A stretch of 9,723 bases of DNA. Source: Syntrophomonas sp. (GTDB lineage Bacteria > Bacillota > Syntrophomonadia > Syntrophomonadales > Syntrophomonadaceae). The notes under the pieces were generated by a model. It worked only from the letters and a program-made list of their open reading frames with translations, was not told where the DNA came from and made no database searches. A program made the translations under genes and the position numbers. Below are positions 1 through 6,599 of the stretch, one piece after another; the first letter of the stretch is position 1; each line of letters begins with the position of its first letter. The stretch spans positions 1 to 9,723 of the forward strand of contig DLUN01000048.1 in the NCBI GenBank assembly GCA_003444615.1. The letters run 5' to 3'.

Positions 1-971
1 TTATGGATTACACTGAGGGAGTAGGGTGGCATGACCCCAGAATTATTCCTTACCAACCCCTGATGATGGATCCGGCAACCATGGTTTTTCATTACGGACA
101 AGCGATATTTGAAGGACTCAAAGCTTATAAAGCACAGAATGGCGGGATATTACTATTTAGACCTCATCGCAACATGGCCCGGGTTAACATATCTAATGAT
201 AGACTGTGTATCCCCCCCATAGACGTGGATTTTGGAGTGGAAGCCATCAAGACTCTGGTTAGCCTAGAAAAGGATTGGATACCCCAAGCAGAGGGCACTT
301 CCTTATATATTAGGCCTTTTATCATATCAACCGACCCTTATTTGGGAGTACGTCCTTCGCGTACCTACAAGTTCATTATCATCCTTTGCCCAGTTGGCGC
401 TTATTATCCCGAGGGAATTAACCCGGTAAAGATATACATAGAAAACAAATATGTCCGGGCAGTCAAGGGTGGAATTGGATTTGCGAAAACACCAGGAAAC
501 TATGCGGCGAGCCTGAAATCTCAGGTGGAAGCTCAGGAAAAGGGATATACTCAGGTGTTATGGCTAGATGGTGTGGAACGCAAGTATGTAGAAGAAGTGG
601 GCACTATGAATGTGTTCTTCAAAATAGACGGCAAGGTAATAACCCCTTCATTAGAAGGGAGTATTTTAGCCGGTATAACCCGTGATTCCAGCATAGCCCT
701 GCTTAAACACTGGGGTGTTCCCGTGGAAGAGAGGCGTATCAGCATAGAAGAAATATACCAAGCTCACCAAGAAGGGAAGTTGGAGGAAGCATTTGGTACT
801 GGTACAGCTGCGGTAATATCCCCCATAGGTTCCTTGAACTGGAATGATAACATTATTGCCATAAACAATGAACAAACCGGGCCCATTTCCAAACGTCTCT
901 ATGACACCATAACCGGTATTCAATGCGGTAAAATTGAGGATCTCTTTGGCTGGACAGTTTTAGTTGACTAA
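1..971 (+). CDS. ilvE: Branched-chain amino acid aminotransferase, 5'-truncated by the window edge
   Basis: PLP-dependent fold-type IV transaminase of the BCAT family. It interconverts leucine, isoleucine or valine with their 2-oxo acids using glutamate/2-oxoglutarate in the cytoplasm. The frame is open to the left edge. The ATG at base 3 is an internal Met, because family members carry roughly 30 more residues before the MDYTEG-GWHDPRI segment, so the true start lies outside the window. Counting from that Met, FHYGQAIFEGLKAY (29-42) is the usual N-terminal signature. K162 in GFAKTPGNYAAS is the expected Schiff-base lysine. E198 in EEVGTMN and the GTGTAAVISP loop (about 267-276) match the cofactor and substrate region. 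The C-terminus (TGIQCG...WTVLVD) is intact. It resembles the Bacillus YwaA/YbgE and mammalian-type BCAT lineage more than E. coli IlvE. No terminator is visible before the next small gene, so read-through is possible. Confidence 0.93.
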   Translation, partial: MDYTEGVGWHDPRIIPYQPLMMDPATMVFHYGQAIFEGLKAYKAQNGGILLFRPHRNMARVNISNDRLCIPPIDVDFGVEAIKTLVSLEKDWIPQAEGTSLYIRPFIISTDPYLGVRPSRTYKFIIILCPVGAYYPEGINPVKIYIENKYVRAVKGGIGFAKTPGNYAASLKSQVEAQEKGYTQVLWLDGVERKYVEEVGTMNVFFKIDGKVITPSLEGSILAGITRDSSIALLKHWGVPVEERRISIEEIYQAHQEGKLEEAFGTGTAAVISPIGSLNWNDNIIAINNEQTGPISKRLYDTITGIQCGKIEDLFGWTVLVD

Positions 972-1091
972 GGCCGGAAAACTTAATAAACTAAGCCTTC
1001 AACCCCAAGATACATGGGAGGAATAGTGGTCAGTTCTGTAGAAGTAAAAAGATATTGCATACAGATACTTTCATGGGTTGGGGGTATAGCA

Positions 1092-1346
1092 ATGGTGGAA
1101 TACAGATTCGAAATTATTAAAGCAGAACCTTTGAAGGGACGGAAACTGGAAGGAAGTAAGGACTATATAACTCATGTGCAGGTAATTAGGGACGGCAAGA
1201 CACTTATGGATGAAAATATTAGGGTCAGAAAGAATCCAGCCGGGGTTTTCCCGGAACAGGATATTATCCGTAAGAAATTGACGGCTCCATCCATGCAAAA
1301 GGAACTGACCGAAAAGCTCAAAAAATATATTAAGAAACAAAAATAA
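1092..1346 (+). CDS. Small conserved-looking protein of unknown function (84 aa)
   Basis: I do not recognise this protein. From the ATG at 1092 it is 84 residues, starting MVEYRFEIIKAEPL. It is predicted soluble, with probable beta-strands in the first half (YRFEIIK, YITHVQVIRDG, LMDENIRVRKN) and a lysine-rich C-terminal helix (KELTEKLKKYIKKQK). There is no signal peptide, membrane segment or cysteine cluster. The start is uncertain. The open frame extends back to ATG 1014, and a GGAGG at 1017-1021 sits only 4 bases before an in-frame GTG at 1026. I prefer 1092 because a GGGGG run (1080-1084) lies 7 bases upstream and residues before it do not look like protein. The gene lies 120 bases after the aminotransferase with no terminator between, and is followed at once by a strong terminator, so it may be the last gene of that transcript. 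Confidence 0.6.
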   Translation: MVEYRFEIIKAEPLKGRKLEGSKDYITHVQVIRDGKTLMDENIRVRKNPAGVFPEQDIIRKKLTAPSMQKELTEKLKKYIKKQK

Positions 1347-1360
1347 TAAGCCAAACCAGC

Positions 1361-1390
1361 AACCAGCCATTTCCATAGGCTGGTTTTTTT
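1361..1390 (+). terminator. Rho-independent terminator after the small unknown gene
   Basis: A perfect 8-bp stem, AACCAGCC (1361-1368) pairing with GGCTGGTT (1378-1385), has a 9-base loop and a run of seven T (1384-1390). It begins 15 bases after the TAA of the upstream small gene and closes the aminotransferase-side transcription unit. Confidence 0.88.
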
Positions 1391-1527
1391 GTGGCATAGG
1401 AGGCAGTATTGCAGTCATAAAAAGACAGTGACAATAATATATGTAGAATTATCCAATCAATGGCAGGAGAATTTAACCAAAAGATAGAATCGTTTAAATA
1501 ATTATAAGATTAAGGGGGATTGGGAAC

Positions 1528-2325
1528 GTGGAAAGTTATAAAGGGAAAGAGTATAAGTCCATCTTGGCCTGGGTGGAGGATGGTATTGGCTATGTACAGT
1601 TAAATCGTCCCAAAACGCTCAATGCCATCAATGAAACTCTATTGAATGAATCCTATGAGATCATGAATCTTTATTCAGAAGACCCTGATGTGCGTTGTAT
1701 TGTCATCTGCGGCCACGAAAATGTTTTTGCCGCTGGTGCCGATCTCAGAGCAGTGGCAAGCTATGATCCCTTCAAGGCACGTCATTTCTTGGATTTGGTC
1801 CATCGTACCATCTTTGCCATTGAAGACAACAGCAAACCGACCATAGCTGCGGTCAATGGCTTGGCGCTAGGGGGCGGTCTGGAACTGATGATGGCATGTG
1901 ATATCCACATCGTAGCCGATAATGCTACTTTCGGATTGCCGGAGATCAATCTGGGAATATTCCCCGGTGGGGGAGGAACTCAGAGAATGCCACGTCATAC
2001 TTCCATCTGCATTGCCAAGCAGTATGTATTTACCGGTGATTTCTTCGATGCGGAGACCGCCTATAGAATAGGGCTGGTCAATATGGTGGTACCGGCAGCA
2101 GAGGTAATGGATACTGCCAAGAAAATGGCCCGCAGGATCGGCCGCAAGGGCCCCTTGGCCTTACGGGCAGCCAAGCAGGCGGTTAACAATTCCATGAATC
2201 TTGACATTAAGAGCGGCAGTCGCTTCGAACAATTAGCTTGGTCTATGCTGTTTGCATCTGAGGATCAAAAGGAAGGGATGAATGCATTCCTGGAGAGCCG
2301 CAAGGCTGAATTCAAAGGCTGCTAG
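1528..2325 (+). CDS. Enoyl-CoA hydratase (crotonase family)
   Basis: Cytoplasmic hydratase of the crotonase superfamily (265 aa, the usual length). It most likely hydrates trans-2-enoyl-CoA to 3-hydroxyacyl-CoA in beta-oxidation or butanoate metabolism. The CoA/oxyanion-hole segment is FAAGADLRAVA (67-77), and NGLALGGGLELMMACD (110-125) forms the second oxyanion element. Both catalytic glutamates of true hydratases are present, E119 (GGLEL) and E139 (LPEINLG), followed by the conserved PGGGGTQR. This favours a hydratase over an isomerase or decarboxylase. The start is GTG at 1528, with AAGGGGG (1512-1518) about 9 bases upstream. A possible promoter is AAGACA (1422-1427), 16 bases, TAGAAT (1444-1449), but it is weak. 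The gene is monocistronic, with terminators on both sides. Substrate chain length cannot be read from the sequence. No thiolase or hydroxyacyl-CoA dehydrogenase gene is adjacent. Confidence 0.92.
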   Translation: MESYKGKEYKSILAWVEDGIGYVQLNRPKTLNAINETLLNESYEIMNLYSEDPDVRCIVICGHENVFAAGADLRAVASYDPFKARHFLDLVHRTIFAIEDNSKPTIAAVNGLALGGGLELMMACDIHIVADNATFGLPEINLGIFPGGGGTQRMPRHTSICIAKQYVFTGDFFDAETAYRIGLVNMVVPAAEVMDTAKKMARRIGRKGPLALRAAKQAVNNSMNLDIKSGSRFEQLAWSMLFASEDQKEGMNAFLESRKAEFKGC

Positions 2326-2345
2326 CTGTTTTACTTAACTAATCG

Positions 2346-2373
2346 GAGGCATCGTATATGATGCCTCTTTTTT
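2346..2373 (+). terminator. Rho-independent terminator after the enoyl-CoA hydratase gene
   Basis: An 8-bp perfect stem, GAGGCATC (2346-2353) with GATGCCTC (2360-2367), has a 6-base loop and is followed by six T (2368-2373). It lies 20 bases after the TAG stop. Confidence 0.88.
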
Positions 2374-2535
2374 GTCTGCAACTACCTGGTTGGCAGCTTT
2401 TGCGCTCCGTTACCCGATCTTAAACTGTTACTTCATAGAACACATAGCAAAACTAACCAAATACTATTTTGCCTGCTAGAGGAATCTGGAAGATTAAACG
2501 GAATTAGTTATAAAAAGGCGAAGGGGAGTTGGATA

Positions 2536-3663
2536 TTGCTGACGAAAGAGCAAATAATAGGTGAAGCGCTACGGTTGGGATTCGATGATGTAGGATTTAC
2601 AAGTGCAGAACCCTTTGATAGTCATAAAGAAATACTTTTATCCAGGCTGGAGCTATACGATTGGTGTATAGATAAGGGAATAAACCTTATTCAGGGAACT
2701 GATCCTCAGGCAGTATGGCCGCAGTGCCGCTCAATTATAGTGCTGATTGAAAACTACCATCGTCAGTCTTTTCCGGCTTCAATGCTAGGAAAGTTTGGAC
2801 GCTGTTATATGGATGACGACCGGGTAACTAAAGACGGTGTATCTAAAAGGATAAAGGCCTTTCGCTCTTTTCTACGAGAAAACAGCATTGATTCCCGGGT
2901 GCCGTTTAATGTGCCTCAACGTTTAGCTGCAGCCCGGGCAGGGCTGGGCACTTTTGGGAAAAACTGCTTGTTCTATTCCCGGCGAGCTGCCAGACAGAGT
3001 TCTTGGGTGTCGCCTATAACAGTTTTGGTTGATGTTGAATTTACCCCGGATACACCTACTATGGAAGTAGGGTGCCCCAATTGGTGCCGAAACGCCTGTA
3101 TTGCCTCCTGCCCAACGGGGGCCTTGCTTGGGCCACGCAAAATTGATCCTAGACGATGCATCTCCTATTTAAGCTATTACGGAGAAGATATAACTCCGCT
3201 GCCCCTTAGAGAACCCATGGGCATGAAGGTATACGGTTGCGACCGGTGCCAGGAGGTTTGCCCGCGTAATGAGTCCTGGATGGTTCAGGTTCAGGAATTA
3301 GAGGTCAACCCCCGGGCAGGAGCTATAGCCCCTCACTTTGAACTGCGAGCTTTGCTGCATATGGATGTTGAATATTACAAAACCCACATCTGGCCGCACA
3401 TGTTTTATATGGAACCCAAGGACCTATGGCGCTTTCAAATGAATGTGGCACGAGCCATGGGAAACAGCCGTGATCCTGTGTATCTCCCCGACCTTATAAA
3501 AGCTTTTCAAGAAAATAATGATGAACGGGTAGTAGGGATGGCAGCTTGGGCCATAGGTAGAATTGGAGGAGATGAAGCTCAGCGGTTTTTGAAGGGTGAA
3601 TTAAACAGAGCTTCAGGCCTGGTGAGAGAAGAAATTGAACAAGCCCTGCAGGTAACAGTTTGA
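2536..3663 (+). CDS. QueG-like double [4Fe-4S] protein with C-terminal HEAT-like repeats
   Basis: Member of the family containing epoxyqueuosine reductase (COG1600/QueG), 375 aa, predicted cytoplasmic. True QueG uses cobalamin and two [4Fe-4S] clusters for the last step of queuosine synthesis on tRNA. The family core is clear. AGLGTFGKN (135-143) is present. Eight cluster cysteines are C180, C184, C188, C192-P, C208, C235, C238 and C242-P, with DPRRCISYL and YGCDRCQEVCPRN matching QueG closely. The C-terminus (about 298-352) contains two HEAT-like helical repeats, as in longer QueG proteins. Two features depart from true QueG. The catalytic-Asp segment (DSAPVLER in E. coli) reads VPFNVPQR with no Asp, and the first cluster motif is C-x3-C-x3-C-x3-CP instead of C-x2-C-x2-C-x3-CP. 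It may therefore be a paralogous reductase. The start is TTG at 2536, with AAGGGGAG (2521-2528) 7 bases upstream. No good promoter was seen. Confidence 0.8.
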   Translation: MLTKEQIIGEALRLGFDDVGFTSAEPFDSHKEILLSRLELYDWCIDKGINLIQGTDPQAVWPQCRSIIVLIENYHRQSFPASMLGKFGRCYMDDDRVTKDGVSKRIKAFRSFLRENSIDSRVPFNVPQRLAAARAGLGTFGKNCLFYSRRAARQSSWVSPITVLVDVEFTPDTPTMEVGCPNWCRNACIASCPTGALLGPRKIDPRRCISYLSYYGEDITPLPLREPMGMKVYGCDRCQEVCPRNESWMVQVQELEVNPRAGAIAPHFELRALLHMDVEYYKTHIWPHMFYMEPKDLWRFQMNVARAMGNSRDPVYLPDLIKAFQENNDERVVGMAAWAIGRIGGDEAQRFLKGELNRASGLVREEIEQALQVTV

Positions 3664-3693
3664 TGTGAGGCAGCTTAGCCAGCAATTTGCTTT

Positions 3694-3734
3694 AGATAAC
3701 CGAGTCCCCGATTAGGGGACCTGAACTGTTATCT
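3694..3734. terminator. Hairpin between convergent queG-like and minC genes, possible bidirectional terminator
   Basis: An inner GC-rich stem, GTCCCC (3704-3709) with GGGGAC (3715-3720), has a 5-base loop. It is nested inside an outer pair, AGATAAC (3694-3700) with GTTATCT (3728-3734), across an asymmetric internal loop. It lies just after the queG-like stop, and the outer right arm overlaps the minC stop codon (3729-3731). Neither strand has a T-run, so intrinsic termination is uncertain. It may instead stabilise 3' ends. Confidence 0.4.
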
Positions 3735-4370
3735 ACGGGTCCGGCCTAAATTTTCCCGGGGATTATACATTTTAATACAGATTCCATCCTCATCCACGTA
3801 GGCCACTTCTGGATAAGGGCGGGACTTCTGATCCTCCGGTGAACGGGAGATCCTATCGGCAATTCGTATTTGACTGGGGACTAGGTTTAAGGCAAATACT
3901 ATACTACTGGTGTCTCCAAAGCACCCAGCGTGAGCAATGCCGCCCATTTTCCCCAACACAATAATGTCCCGAGCAGCAGTTATTTCAGCGCTTTCATGCA
4001 CATCTCCCCATATCACCACCGAGCCATCGGCATGTACTTTTTGGCCGCTACGCAAGTTCTTATGAATAAATAAGTCTCCCGATGAAGGAGCACTCTGGGG
4101 TGCCGGTGCCTTTTTGGTACCAGCAGATTTGCGTATAGGGAGTTCGGTGTTGTTCAGCACCATACCGTAATTCAGGCATAACTGCTGCAAAGATGCCAAT
4201 TCTTCCACAGAATAACTAGCCAGACCACTGCCGCTGAAGACCACTCGGGAGCCTTTGAATAATTGCTGGTTACTTTTGATTTTTTCATCTAGTTCACGGT
4301 AAACATCAGCAAAGGGAGCGGCATCAAATATTATCAGTAGGTTGCCATTGACACCTTTAATTTTAATCAT
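3729..4370 (-). CDS. minC: Septum site-determining protein MinC
   Basis: Division inhibitor that blocks FtsZ polymerisation away from mid-cell when recruited to the membrane by MinD. It has 213 aa, a normal length. The N-terminal MinC_N domain (about 1-80) should contact FtsZ. A Lys/Ala/Pro/Ser-rich linker (about 81-97) leads to the C-terminal right-handed beta-helix domain. That domain has the repeating G-x-V/I pattern (VHADGSVVIWGDVHESAEI, then IIVLGKMGGIAHAG). It also carries the MinD-contacting RSGQ motif (107-110), so MinD binding should be intact. It is the last gene of the minD-minE-minC operon, 6 bases after minE. Its Shine-Dalgarno is poor (AGG about 12 bases upstream, inside the end of minE), suggesting translational coupling and low MinC output. 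A short tail rich in Arg and Asn follows the beta-helix. Confidence 0.93.
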   Translation of the reverse strand: MIKIKGVNGNLLIIFDAAPFADVYRELDEKIKSNQQLFKGSRVVFSGSGLASYSVEELASLQQLCLNYGMVLNNTELPIRKSAGTKKAPAPQSAPSSGDLFIHKNLRSGQKVHADGSVVIWGDVHESAEITAARDIIVLGKMGGIAHAGCFGDTSSIVFALNLVPSQIRIADRISRSPEDQKSRPYPEVAYVDEDGICIKMYNPRENLGRTRR

Positions 4371-4376
4371 TCTGGT

Positions 4377-4631
4377 TTAATACCTGCCTTTTAATGGAAT
4401 GCTAATATCCAGTGCAGTGTTACGCCCTTCCGTAATCAACCGCACTTCAGGTTTACCATCAACATCCAAATGATTGGCAATCACTGCAATAATATCTTCC
4501 TTTAACAAATTTAACACTTCCGGAGTCAGATTTAACCGGTCATGGGATAAAACTACCCGCAAACGATTGTTAGCTTGGCTGCGGCTAGAAGATTCATCCC
4601 GTGAGTAAATTCTTTTTATGAAATCCAACAT
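4377..4631 (-). CDS. minE: Cell division topological specificity factor MinE
   Basis: Small regulator (84 aa, normal length) that stimulates the MinD ATPase and restricts MinCD to the poles, usually by driving pole-to-pole oscillation. The N-terminal MLDFIKRIYSRD is the amphipathic membrane-targeting helix. The next segment, ANNRLRVVLSHDRLNLTPE (about 20-38), is the MinD-contacting region. The C-terminal half (EDIIAVIANHLDVDG through LDISIPLKGRY) is the topological-specificity and dimerisation domain. The start ATG (4629-4631) is preceded by AAAGGAGGG, a strong site overlapping the minD stop; the intergenic gap is 14 bases. Presence of MinE points to an oscillating Min system rather than the static MinJ/DivIVA arrangement of Bacillus. 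Confidence 0.93.
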   Translation of the reverse strand: MLDFIKRIYSRDESSSRSQANNRLRVVLSHDRLNLTPEVLNLLKEDIIAVIANHLDVDGKPEVRLITEGRNTALDISIPLKGRY

Positions 4632-4645
4632 GGCTGGTCCCTCCT

Positions 4646-5467
4646 TTACCGCGTTGAAAACAGATTGCGTCCCAGGCCTTTTAACCTATCCCAGAACGAA
4701 TTCTCTTCAAAAGTTGGGAATTCCACTTGTTCGCCTAGTATACGCCGGGCAATATTATTAAATGCTGCCGCAGCGATAGAACGGTCATTTAAGATGATGG
4801 GTTCACCCCGATTGGTGGAAACAACTACGCTGCGGTCCTCGGGGACTACTCCTAATAAATCGATACACAGGTGCTCTATCAGGTCTTCAATGCTGAGCAT
4901 ATCTCCATGACGTACCATGTCAGGGCGAATACGATTCACAATAAGTTTGATATTCTGAAAACCAGCTGATTCTAACATGCCAATAATTCGATCCGCATCG
5001 CGCACGGCAGATACTTCAGGATTGGTTACCACAAAGGCGTTATCAGCTGCGGCAATTGCATTACGAAAACCCTGTTCTATCCCAGCTGGGCAGTCAATCA
5101 ATATGAAGTCAAACTCGGGGCGCATCTGAGAGATTAGTTCTTTAACCTGTTCGGGTGTGATTTCGTCCTTATTGCGGGTCTGAGCGGCTGGCAGCATATA
5201 AAGTTCTGGGAAACGCTTGTCCTTGACTAAGGCTTGCTTTAAGGTGCACTCACCTTCGATGACTTGAACAATATCATAAATAACACGATTTTCTAGTCCC
5301 AGTATCAGGTCCAATTTTTTTAACCCAATATCCAGATCCATCACCGCAACCCGGTAACCCATTCTGGCTAATGAGGTGCTAACATTGGCCACTGTAGTAG
5401 TTTTTCCGACCCCGCCCTTACCAGACGTGACCACAATGACCTGGCATTCTGAGGTTTTCTTATCCAT
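4646..5467 (-). CDS. minD: Septum site-determining ATPase MinD
   Basis: Membrane-cycling ParA/MinD-family ATPase that recruits MinC and is released by MinE; 273 aa. The deviant Walker A is GKGGVGKTT (16-24), with signature lysine K17 and catalytic K22. Switch I is MDLDIGLKKLD (43-53, D44 and D46). Walker B is FILIDCPAGIEQG (121-133, D125). The C-terminal amphipathic membrane-targeting helix is FWDRLKGLGRNLFS (last 16 residues). I chose the ATG at 5467 (MDKKTSEC) because AAGGGAGGG lies 7 bases upstream. A longer frame to 5527 adds 20 residues with no good ribosome site. It is the first gene of the minD-minE-minC operon. A minus-strand terminator upstream (5602-5644) and a candidate promoter (5545-5573) suggest it starts its own transcript. 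Confidence 0.95.
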   Translation of the reverse strand: MDKKTSECQVIVVTSGKGGVGKTTTVANVSTSLARMGYRVAVMDLDIGLKKLDLILGLENRVIYDIVQVIEGECTLKQALVKDKRFPELYMLPAAQTRNKDEITPEQVKELISQMRPEFDFILIDCPAGIEQGFRNAIAAADNAFVVTNPEVSAVRDADRIIGMLESAGFQNIKLIVNRIRPDMVRHGDMLSIEDLIEHLCIDLLGVVPEDRSVVVSTNRGEPIILNDRSIAAAAFNNIARRILGEQVEFPTFEENSFWDRLKGLGRNLFSTR

Positions 5468-5544
5468 GGTAAGGCCCTCCCTTACAAATTTCGTAAATAA
5501 ATAACTAGAGATTGAACCTTGTGACAAAACTAGACATCTATACT

Positions 5545-5573
5545 ATTGTAAAGCAAAATCAGCGGTGAATAAA
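5545..5573 (-). promoter_or_regulatory. Candidate promoter of the minDEC operon
   Basis: On the minus strand, TTTATT (5568-5573), 17 bases, TACAAT (5545-5550). The -10 matches 5 of 6 sigma-A positions, but the -35 only 3 of 6. It would give a leader of about 70 bases before minD. It lies just downstream of the minus-strand terminator at 5602-5644, where a new promoter is expected. Confidence 0.3.
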
Positions 5574-5601
5574 CTGCTATTTATGGAAAATGTAAGAATA
5601 G

Positions 5602-5644
5602 TAAAAAAACAAAAATAATATGAGCCCTGGGCGGGGCTCATATT
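5602..5644 (-). terminator. Strong minus-strand terminator upstream of minD
   Basis: An 11-bp perfect stem, AATATGAGCCC (5617-5627) with GGGCTCATATT (5634-5644), has a 6-base loop. Read on the minus strand, the hairpin is followed by a T-rich tract (the plus strand shows A-runs at 5603-5609 and 5611-5615). It should end transcripts of the unknown gene at 6340-5801, leaving a 3' untranslated tail of about 157 bases, and insulate minD. Confidence 0.8.
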
Positions 5645-5800
5645 GGAGAGGGAATGTGATGGAATTTATGTTTCATTTGGGGGGTGAAGGTTAATCTTAG
5701 TATGACATATATAGTTATTAATGGCAATAGTCTGAATATTAAAAATTTTTATGGGGGCCATATGAAATTATCTAACATGGCCGTACATATTTCCTCCACT

Positions 5801-6340
5801 CTATCCGCACAATTCAGCCATGTCCTCAAAGGCGCGGCGAATATCGCCTGCTGGATAGAGTTGAGCTAAACGCTGGTAAAAGGCCCTCAAGTATTCTTTA
5901 GTTTGACCAGCTACTGCTATGGTCTCTCCCTGAATGTTAGTTGTGGCTACTTCATTTTCCAAAGTCTCCATGTGGGCTCGGCAGTTTTCCAAATTTCTTT
6001 GAATGAGCTGCCTGGTATCAGCAATGGTTTCAGCTACCCGATCCTCTTCTAATTCTATACCTCCCGAAGCATAAAACCGGCCAACTTCGCAATTTAAGGC
6101 GAATGTAAATCCTTTTTCCAAAGCTACGATGTTGTCTTGCTCCTGCTTGATCATCTTTTTGACCACCTGGAGATCAAATTTGGAGTTACACTTTTCAGCT
6201 AAAGTATTGTAGATGGTGATAAGAGTTCCGTGCATTTCTACTCCCAATCTATACGCTTGACTAGCGGATAGAGGGCAGGTAACCGAACCCTGCATGGTAG
6301 GAGTCATGGTGTCTCTCATAATTACTGCTACCTCCGTCAT
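5801..6340 (-). CDS. Unrecognised all-helical protein (179 aa), possibly a degenerate ferritin-like fold
   Basis: I do not recognise the family. It looks soluble and almost entirely helical, without signal peptide or membrane segment. Predicted helices are SASQAYRLGVEMHGTLITIYNTLAEK (about 25-50), LQVVKKMIKQEQDNIVALEKGF (57-78), EEDRVAETIADTRQLIQRNLEN (98-119), and about 146-178. Helices 1 and 2 resemble the E...Y and E-E-x-x-H pattern of rubrerythrin/ferritin-like proteins. The second metal motif reads EQDN (67-70), however, so metal binding is doubtful; this is inference from pattern only. Five cysteines are spread at 22, 51, 84, 120 and 178. The start is well fixed: AAGGAGGT (6348-6355) lies 7 bases before the ATG. 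The gene has its own promoter (6418-6446) and is divergent from the acyl-CoA dehydrogenase gene. A terminator (5602-5644) follows, so it is probably monocistronic. Confidence 0.75.
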   Translation of the reverse strand: MTEVAVIMRDTMTPTMQGSVTCPLSASQAYRLGVEMHGTLITIYNTLAEKCNSKFDLQVVKKMIKQEQDNIVALEKGFTFALNCEVGRFYASGGIELEEDRVAETIADTRQLIQRNLENCRAHMETLENEVATTNIQGETIAVAGQTKEYLRAFYQRLAQLYPAGDIRRAFEDMAELCG

Positions 6341-6417
6341 AATTTCTACCTCCTTTTTATAATGTGATTGTCGTACAAATTCTATCCGGTGCAGCTACGC
6401 TCAACTCTTCTACTGTG

Positions 6418-6446
6418 ATTGTACTATTATTCACAAAGTTGGCCAA
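6418..6446 (-). promoter_or_regulatory. Sigma-A-like promoter of the helical-protein gene
   Basis: On the minus strand, TTGGCC (6441-6446), an exact 17-base spacer, TACAAT (6418-6423). The hexamers match 4 of 6 and 5 of 6 consensus positions. Transcription would begin near 6411, leaving a leader of about 70 bases before the ATG at 6340. One TGTGATTGT repeat overlaps the -10. Confidence 0.5.
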
Positions 6447-6599
6447 GAAATGGATTTCTATTACTCTCATAAATTAGCTTTATAAAGCGGGTGAACTACC
6501 CTAAATAGACGCAAGAACATTGTCGTTAAAGCTAGAATTTTATAACAACACCCATGTAAAAAGGTCCATTATTAGGAGAGTTATTCCGATACCGATAGT

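Noticed and set aside
1071..1418. Minus-strand frames opposite the small unknown gene
   Set aside because: They run through the terminator hairpin and lack ribosome sites; the plus-strand reading is better supported.
5468..5527. Upstream start adding 20 residues to MinD
   Set aside because: The ATG at 5467 has AAGGGAGGG at ideal spacing, and MinD homologues begin just before the Walker A motif.
5756..5782. GGCCAT/ATGGCC inverted repeat as a first terminator for the helical-protein gene
   Set aside because: The stem is only 6 bp with a 15-base loop and the following minus-strand sequence is only partly T-rich; the 5602-5644 hairpin is far stronger.
5684..5869. Plus-strand 61-residue open frame upstream of the helical-protein gene's 3' end
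   Set aside because: Its second half is antisense to the real minus-strand gene, it has low-complexity AT-rich composition, and no proper ribosome site at the right spacing was seen.
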